Assembly: GCF_006716445.1 (NCBI RefSeq)
Contig: NZ_VFPA01000001.1
Location: forward strand, 3,038,001-3,102,000
From: Pseudonocardia kunmingensis
Lineage (GTDB): Bacteria; Actinomycetota; Actinomycetes; Mycobacteriales; Pseudonocardiaceae
Length of the DNA stretch: 64,000 bases
Direction: 5' to 3'
The notes beneath the pieces are model-generated. The model was given only the letters and a program-made list of their open reading frames with translations. It had not been told where the DNA came from and ran no database searches. Shown one piece after another: positions 59,251-64,000 of this stretch; the first letter of the stretch is position 1; each line of letters opens with the position of its first letter. The position numbers and the translations under genes were made by a program.

Positions 59251-60591
59251 TCAGCCCACCGACCGGCAGGTCGTCCCGGGCTCGGGTGCCGGCGTCGGCA
59301 GCGGGGTGGTGTCGACCGGCGGGATCCCGGGCACCGGCACGCCCGGGTCGACGACCGGCGGCGGCGGGGGCTGCACCGGCTGCGGCGGCGGGCAGGGCTC
59401 CAGCATGCGGGCGCGTAGCCGCTCGACCACGCCGTGCGCCCCGGCGAGGCCGTCGTCGGTCGGGATGCCGTCGCGCACCTGGCTGCGCTCGGTCTCCGGC
59501 AGGTCCGTCAGCGCGATGTCGGTGCGTTCCGCGACCGACTGCAGCGAGACGCCCAGCACCTCGCCGCGCACCCCCTGGAAGACCGCGACCTGATCGCCGT
59601 CCGCGCTCACGTAGTACTGCGACATCACCCACATGCGGGCGAGCAGCCCGCCGCCCGCCAGCACGGCGAGCACCGCGACGACGGCGAGGACCACGCGCAG
59701 CCGCCGACCCCGGCGCCGCGCGGGGGGCGTGTCCACCGACGACACGACCCGCTGCGGCGCCGTGCGGGTGAGGGTGGTGGCCGAGGCGCGCGCCGCCGCC
59801 GAGTCCGGGGGCGGGCCGTCCTCCGAGCCGTCGCCCACCGAGCCGCCCACGATCGGGGCGTCCTCGCCGAAGTCGATGTCGACGACGTCGGCCACGATGC
59901 AGGTGATGTTGTCCGGACCGCCGCCGCGCAACGCCAGCTCGATCATCCGGTCCGCGCACTCCCGCGGATCCCGGTAGGCCTGCAGCGTCTCGGCGAGGGT
60001 CTCGTCGCTCACCACGCCGGACAGTCCGTCGGAGCAGAGCAGGAAGCGGTCACCCGGCCGCGCCTCGCGGATCGTCAGCGAGGGGTCGATGTCCTGGCCC
60101 GTGATCGCGCGCAGCAGCAACGACCGCTGCGGGTGCGTGTGGGCCTCCTCCTCGGTGATGCGGCCCTCGTCGATCAACGACTGGACGAACGTGTCGTCCT
60201 TCGTGATCTGCGTCAGGTACCCGTCGCGCAGCTGGTAGGCCCGCGAGTCGCCGATGTGGACCAGGCCCAGCCGGGAACCCGCGAACAGGATGGCGGTGAG
60301 CGTGGTGCCCATGCCCTCCAGGTCGGGCGCGTCCGCGACGTGCCGCGTGATCGCGGCGTTGCCCTCCACCGCGGCGTCGCGCAGCTCCGCCAGCAGGTCG
60401 TCGCCGGGGTCGTCCTCGTCGAGCGGGGCGAGCGCCGAGATCACCAGCGACGACGCCACCTCACCCGCCGCGTGCCCGCCCATGCCGTCCGCGAGCGCGA
60501 GCAGCCGCGGGCCGGCGTACACCGCGTCCTGGTTGTTCTGCCGGACGAGCCCGCGGTCGCTGCGGGCGGAGTAGCGCAGGACCAGCGTCAT
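59251..60591 (-). CDS. pstP: PP2C-type serine/threonine phosphatase PstP
   Basis: 446 residues. PP2C catalytic domain 1-about 240 with metal ligands in RQNNQDA, LADGMGGHAAGE, SDGLSGVVSDE and GGPDNITCIVADV. A linker and one membrane helix (LRVVLAVVAVLAVLAGGGLL) lead to a Pro-rich outer end. Reverses PknA and PknB phosphorylation. 40 bp before rodA. Confidence 0.96.
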   Translation of the reverse strand: MTLVLRYSARSDRGLVRQNNQDAVYAGPRLLALADGMGGHAAGEVASSLVISALAPLDEDDPGDDLLAELRDAAVEGNAAITRHVADAPDLEGMGTTLTAILFAGSRLGLVHIGDSRAYQLRDGYLTQITKDDTFVQSLIDEGRITEEEAHTHPQRSLLLRAITGQDIDPSLTIREARPGDRFLLCSDGLSGVVSDETLAETLQAYRDPRECADRMIELALRGGGPDNITCIVADVVDIDFGEDAPIVGGSVGDGSEDGPPPDSAAARASATTLTRTAPQRVVSSVDTPPARRRGRRLRVVLAVVAVLAVLAGGGLLARMWVMSQYYVSADGDQVAVFQGVRGEVLGVSLQSVAERTDIALTDLPETERSQVRDGIPTDDGLAGAHGVVERLRARMLEPCPPPQPVQPPPPPVVDPGVPVPGIPPVDTTPLPTPAPEPGTTCRSVG

Positions 60592-60685
60592 CTCAGCGCT
60601 CCGACATCACGTTCAGGGGCAGATCGACCGGCGCGGCCGGCCCGGGCGGCGAACGCCAGGGCGCGGCGGTGCAACGTGCGCCGGC

Positions 60686-61144
60686 TCATGACCGAAGCTC
60701 GATCACCGTCTTGCCGATGCGGACAGGGGTGCCCAGGGGAACACGGGTGGGCCCGGTGACCTTAGCCCGGTCGAGGTACGTGCCGTTGGTCGACCCGAGG
60801 TCCTCCACGTACCACTCGTCCCCCTGCATCGCGATGCGGGCGTGACGCGTGGACGCGTAGTCGTCGTCGAGCACCAACGTGGAGTCGTCGGCCCGGCCGA
60901 TCAGGATCGGCCGGGAGTCCAACGAGATCCGCGTACCGGCCAGCGCCCCCTGCGTGACGAGGAGCTGGCGGGGCGTGCGACCACGCCCGGTGCGGGCCGT
61001 GACCCGCCCACCGCCGGGCACCAGCGCACGGAGACCGGACGCGGCATACAGATCAGAGCGCACCACCCGGAGCGCGACCAGCACGAACAGCCAGAGGAGG
61101 GCGAGGAACCCCGCCCTGGTCAGCTGCAGCACCAACTCCGGCAC
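60686..61144 (-). CDS. fhaB: FHA-domain protein FhaB (FipA)
   Basis: 152 residues from the GTG at 61144, where conservation begins (PELVLQLTRAGFLALLWLFV, a membrane helix). The FHA domain follows with LIGRADDSTLVLDDDYASTRH and [18 protein letters not shown] domains read phosphothreonine marks left by PknA/PknB; FhaB links the kinases to division. About 94 bp before pstP. Confidence 0.93.
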   Translation of the reverse strand: MPELVLQLTRAGFLALLWLFVLVALRVVRSDLYAASGLRALVPGGGRVTARTGRGRTPRQLLVTQGALAGTRISLDSRPILIGRADDSTLVLDDDYASTRHARIAMQGDEWYVEDLGSTNGTYLDRAKVTGPTRVPLGTPVRIGKTVIELRS

Positions 61145-61208
61145 TCGCGGCGAACTCCGATCTCTGTCGACGTCGTCCTCACCCGGCCACCCTCGGCCCG
61201 ATCCTCGC

Positions 61209-62588
61209 CTACTGGGCGCGGAAGACCAGGCTCGAGTGCCCGACCCGGATGACATCACCGTCGTTGAGCTGCCAGGTCTGCACCGGGTTGCCGTTGACGG
61301 TGGTGCCGTTGGTGGAGCCGAGGTCGGTCAGCGTGGCCGTGTGACCATCCCAGCTGATCTCCAGGTGGCGCCGCGACACGCCGGTGTCCGGAAGGCGGAA
61401 CGACGAGTCCTGCCCGCGCCCGATCACGTGGCTGCCCTGGGTGAGGTCGTAGGTCCGACCCGAGCCGTCGTCCAGCGAGAGCGACGCCGACAGCTGCTGC
61501 TGGTACCCGCCGTAGCCGCCCTGCTGGCCGCCGTAGCCCTGGTCGTACCCGCCGTCGTAGCCCTGCTCGTACTGCTGCTGGCCGTAGCCACCACCCTGCT
61601 GCTGGCCGTAGCCCTGGTCGTACCCGCCGCCGCCCGGCGCGTAGCCCGGCTGACCCGGCTGCGGGCCGTACCCGGGAGGGGCCGCGTAGCCCTGCTGGCC
61701 GCCGTAGCCCTGGTCGTACCCGCCGCCCGGCTGACCGCCGTAGCCACCCTGCTGTCCGCCGTAGCCACCGGCCGGCGGCTGCCCGCCGTAGCCCTGGTCG
61801 TACCCGCCGCCCGGCTGGCCGCCGTAGCCGCCTCCGGCGGGCTGCTGCCCGCCGTAGCCACCGGCCGGCGGCTGGCCGCCGTAGCCCTGGTCGTAGCCGC
61901 CCTGCTGCTGGCCGTAGCCGCCGCCCTGCTGGGGGTATCCGCCCTGCTGCTGGCCGTAGCCCTGCTCGCCCTGCTCGTACCCCCCTTGGCGCTGGTCGTA
62001 GGCGGGCGGGGCGTACGTCTGCTGCCCGTATCCGCCGGGGGCACCACGGTCGTATCCGTACTGCCCGTTCTCCTCGGGGTGGCCCGGTTGCTGGCTCATG
62101 GGTGCTTCTCCTGCGTCGCGTGCTCGCATGGCGTCCCGGCGGGAAGCGTCGGGGTCCACGGACGAGCGGGTGCGGAACTGTCCCGTGTGCAGCGCATCGG
62201 AGCGCTCCAGAAAGACTACGACCTCGCCGTAGGTGTCCCATCCCTGGTCGGCGAGTTGTTCGGTGACAGAGCCGGACAGCGAGTTCACGATCTCCGCTCG
62301 GTCACCCCCCATGCGAGCGAGGTCGGCCGGGCTGAGCAGCACCGTGAACCGGTTTGGCGCCAGCAGGCGCCCCCCGGCGAGCTCCTCGATGTGGCCCTCG
62401 GCTTCCCGCAGCAGCGCTTGCACGACTTCCTGGGGAACGACGCTGCCGCCGAAGACCCGCGCGAAGGCGTCGCCCACCAGTCCCTGGAGACGGCGTTCGA
62501 ACCTGTCGACGCGGCCCAACCGATCTTCCTCCGTTCGCATCGGCGTGTTGCTGGCAGTGCCGATCGTATCTGTGCTAGCCCCGGCCAT
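61209..62588 (-). CDS. fhaA: FHA-domain protein FhaA with DUF3662 and Gly-Tyr-Gln repeats
   Basis: 459 residues from ATG 62588 with GGGGGGCGAC before it; ATG 62540 (443 residues) is the alternative near the start of conservation. The N-terminal DUF3662 domain is [20 protein letters not shown] onward to about 150. A large middle of about 180 residues repeats Gly, Tyr, Gln and Pro ([20 protein letters not shown]). The C-terminal FHA domain shows [22 protein letters not shown] and [12 protein letters not shown]. In mycobacteria FhaA binds MviN and controls peptidoglycan precursor supply. Confidence 0.92.
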   Translation of the reverse strand: MAGASTDTIGTASNTPMRTEEDRLGRVDRFERRLQGLVGDAFARVFGGSVVPQEVVQALLREAEGHIEELAGGRLLAPNRFTVLLSPADLARMGGDRAEIVNSLSGSVTEQLADQGWDTYGEVVVFLERSDALHTGQFRTRSSVDPDASRRDAMRARDAGEAPMSQQPGHPEENGQYGYDRGAPGGYGQQTYAPPAYDQRQGGYEQGEQGYGQQQGGYPQQGGGYGQQQGGYDQGYGGQPPAGGYGGQQPAGGGYGGQPGGGYDQGYGGQPPAGGYGGQQGGYGGQPGGGYDQGYGGQQGYAAPPGYGPQPGQPGYAPGGGGYDQGYGQQQGGGYGQQQYEQGYDGGYDQGYGGQQGGYGGYQQQLSASLSLDDGSGRTYDLTQGSHVIGRGQDSSFRLPDTGVSRRHLEISWDGHTATLTDLGSTNGTTVNGNPVQTWQLNDGDVIRVGHSSLVFRAQ

Positions 62589-62643
62589 GTCGCCCCCCGA
62601 CCAGGGGCCTCCCACACCCCTCTGCTAGCGTTCCCTCCTGCAA

Positions 62644-62729
62644 GGGCGAGTGGCGGAATGGCAGACGCGCACGGTTCAGGTCCGTGTGTCCGAAAGGACG
62701 TGAGGGTTCAACTCCCTCCTCGCCCACCA
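62644..62729 (+). tRNA. tRNA-Leu (CAG)
   Basis: 86 nt with encoded CCA. Acceptor GGGCGAG pairs with CTCGCCC; anticodon stem CACGG/CCGTG with loop TTCAGGT (anticodon CAG); long variable arm; T-arm GAGGGTTCAACTCCCTC. Confidence 0.96.
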
Positions 62730-63206
62730 GGCGACGCATGCTCACGGAGCGCGTTCGCTTCGCGGTGGACATCGTTCCACTCTGGGGGGCCTAGCCCCCC
62801 AGACCCCCAGCCGGGTGCTCCGCCCCCGGACCCCCATCGTGTCGGGTCCCGTTTCATCGCTCGCCTCCTGTTCGGTCTGGCGCTTCGCTTCGCTCGCGCC
62901 TGGTCTTCTGACTGGGCGCCTCGCTTCGCTCGCGCCTGGTCTTCTGACTGGGCGCCTCGCTTCGCTCGCGCCTGGCCTTCCTGCTCGGGCCGCTTCGCTT
63001 CGCTCGCTCCTGCTCGGCTCGCTTCGCTCGCGCTCGGCTCGCTTCGCTCGCGCCTGGTCTTCCGGCTGGGCGTGATTGGACAGGTTGCCCTCGATGTGGG
63101 GTTCGCACACCGATTGTGGTGATGGGGCAGCGACTGCAGTCGGTGTGTGGGTGATGGAGTTGGTGTGTGAGGGGTTGGGCGTGGTCGTTGTGGGGCGTGG
63201 TGAGGG
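62730..63206. other. Repeat-containing intergenic region
   Basis: 477 bp between tRNA-Leu and the next gene. The only structure is the 36 bp tandem repeat described separately; open frames here are repeat artefacts. Confidence 0.6.
62888..63065. repeat. 36 bp tandem repeat array, degenerate at 3' end
   Basis: Copies of CTTCGCTCGCGCCTGGTCTT plus CTGACTGGGCGCCTCG start at 62888, 62924 and 62960 (exactly 36 bp period). From 62996 shorter CTTCGCTCGC-bearing copies continue to about 63065. Similar CTTCGCTCGCG repeats are often found in actinobacterial spacers. Confidence 0.85.
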
Positions 63207-63824
63207 TCACCTGCGGACCGCCGGGCGGTCGGGGTGGTCGGACAGGACCACCAGGTCGGCTTCCTCGGAGGGGTGGCGTTCGTCCTCGTAGCGGGTGTAG
63301 GCGGGGAGGGTCCAGTGTTCGGTGGGGGAGAGGGTGCGGGCCAGGGCCGCGTCGCTCATCCGCAGGTGCACGGCCACGTCGACGGGGAGGCCGCGGCCCA
63401 GCAGCAGGGCGCCTGCCAGCAGCACCACGCCGTCGGACGGGAGCTGGACGTAGCGGGCGCGGTGCGCGCGGTCGGTCGTGGCGTCCCACAGGCGGGGCAG
63501 GACCTGCCCGGAGCCGGTCGGGCCCGCCGGGTCCAGCACCTCGCGGCGCAGGCCGCCGGCGTCGAGCCAGCCGTCCAGGAACTCGTCGGGGTCCTCGCGG
63601 CCGAACTCCAGGCGGACCGAGGCCGGCCGCAGGAAGTCGCCCGCGCTGACGACCACGGTCTCCCGGCCGTGCGTGCGCAGCTGCACGGCCGCCCGCTCGG
63701 CCAGGGCCAGCGGCCGCGTCGGGGGCGGGCCGTCGAGCGCGAGCCGCACCCGGCCCGGACGGGCGTCGACGAGCGTCACGACCTCGTCGACGAGCCGGTC
63801 CGGCGTCACGGGCGTGATCTGCAC
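63207..63824 (-). CDS. Uridine-kinase-like protein with lost P-loop
   Basis: 205 residues from ATG. Architecture resembles actinobacterial uridine-kinase-like proteins: strand-loop VRLALDGPPPTRPLALAERA where a P-loop GxxxxGK[ST] would be, then VVVSAGDFLRPASVRLEFGR, and LPSDGVVLLAGALLLGRGLP, ending in DEADLVVLSDHPDRP-like (SEEADLVVLSDHPDRP). The Walker lysine is absent, so classic ATP phosphotransfer is doubtful. Confidence 0.75.
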   Translation of the reverse strand: MQITPVTPDRLVDEVVTLVDARPGRVRLALDGPPPTRPLALAERAAVQLRTHGRETVVVSAGDFLRPASVRLEFGREDPDEFLDGWLDAGGLRREVLDPAGPTGSGQVLPRLWDATTDRAHRARYVQLPSDGVVLLAGALLLGRGLPVDVAVHLRMSDAALARTLSPTEHWTLPAYTRYEDERHPSEEADLVVLSDHPDRPAVRR

Positions 63825-63904
63825 CGCCGCATGCTCTCCCGCGCCCGCGCGACCCGCCAGTGGGAGCCCGCGTGTCCGACGATCACGGTGACCGCGGAGG
63901 CGTG

Positions 63905-64000
63905 CTACTGCCGGTAGCCCTCCACCACGTCACCGGAGCGCTCCTGGGCGTCGTCGGGGTCGAGGCCGGCCCGGCGGCGGGCGTCGCGCTGGCGCAGCAG
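63905..64000 (-). CDS. DUF2630 family protein, 3' part
   Basis: Only the last 31 codons are in the window: LLRQRDARRRAGLDPDDAQE then RSGDVVEGYRQ and TAG. The pattern LLRQRxARRxxGxDPDxA and final VEGYxQ is that of the small coiled-coil DUF2630 family of actinobacteria. Function unknown. The start lies beyond the right edge. Confidence 0.75.
   Translation of the reverse strand: MLRQRDARRRAGLDPDDAQERSGDVVEGYRQ

Noticed and set aside
62824..63110. Repeat-encoded low-complexity proteins
   Set aside because: They are translations of the 36 bp tandem repeat.

Overview
The window comes from the replication-origin region of a high-GC actinobacterial chromosome. The gene order parB-parA-rsmG-jag-yidC-yidD-rnpA-rpmH / dnaA / dnaN-gnd-recF-DUF721-gyrB-gyrA, then DUF3566, tRNA-Ile, DLW-39 and tRNA-Ala, then crgA-pabA-pknB-pknA-pbpA-rodA-pstP-fhaB-fhaA and tRNA-Leu, is the classic arrangement of Actinomycetales. 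The protein sequences suggest the family Pseudonocardiaceae, probably Pseudonocardia or a close relative. The genus is an inference from memory of protein sequences, not from a search.

Layout. 1-1593: the 3' end of an aminotransferase gene and a D-Ala-D-Ala ligase family gene. 1594-6202: a 4.6 kb stretch with no convincing gene but four ParB-binding (parS) sites, probably the chromosomal centromere. 6203-11492: segregation (parB, parA, with a fifth parS inside parA), ribosome and membrane-insertion genes on the minus strand. 11493-24166: dnaA, oriC between dnaA and dnaN, sliding clamp, 6-phosphogluconate dehydrogenase, recF, gyrase and a membrane protein on the plus strand. 24229-24586: tRNA-Ile, DLW-39 and tRNA-Ala. 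24587-29132: a decayed accessory segment. A 45 bp duplicate of the tRNA-Ala 3' end bounds 24.6-26.4 kb, which contains a broken integrase, a broken PP2C-like gene, a hydrolase stump and one intact flavin-type oxidase gene. More gene fragments follow it.

29214-33229 is the most interesting part. It holds a free-standing S26 signal peptidase, a MauE-type redox membrane protein, a CPGC thioredoxin, a 62-residue precursor-like peptide whose last 39 residues hold 8 cysteines, and an ABC exporter. The layout looks like a system that makes, oxidises, cleaves and exports a disulfide-rich peptide, and I do not recognise it as a described system. 33393-43280 holds ordinary accessory metabolism and regulators, including an Nramp-fold transporter / TPP enzyme / RraA / GntR locus with two copies of a palindromic operator. 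43470-44504 is a small islet of less GC-biased genes ending in a tendamistat-like alpha-amylase inhibitor domain that lacks its signal peptide, beside glycogen debranching gene glgX. 46874-51790 carries small housekeeping and membrane genes plus a sixth parS. 51853-62588 is the conserved cell-division and Ser/Thr-kinase cluster, and the last part has tRNA-Leu, a tandem repeat and two small conserved genes.

How it works together: ParA/ParB/parS segregate the origin, DnaA starts replication at oriC, DnaN, RecF and gyrase serve the fork, and the PknA/PknB/PstP/FhaA/FhaB set with PbpA, RodA and CrgA controls elongation and division. Groups of DnaA boxes upstream of DUF721 and upstream of crgA may tie those genes to the replication cycle.
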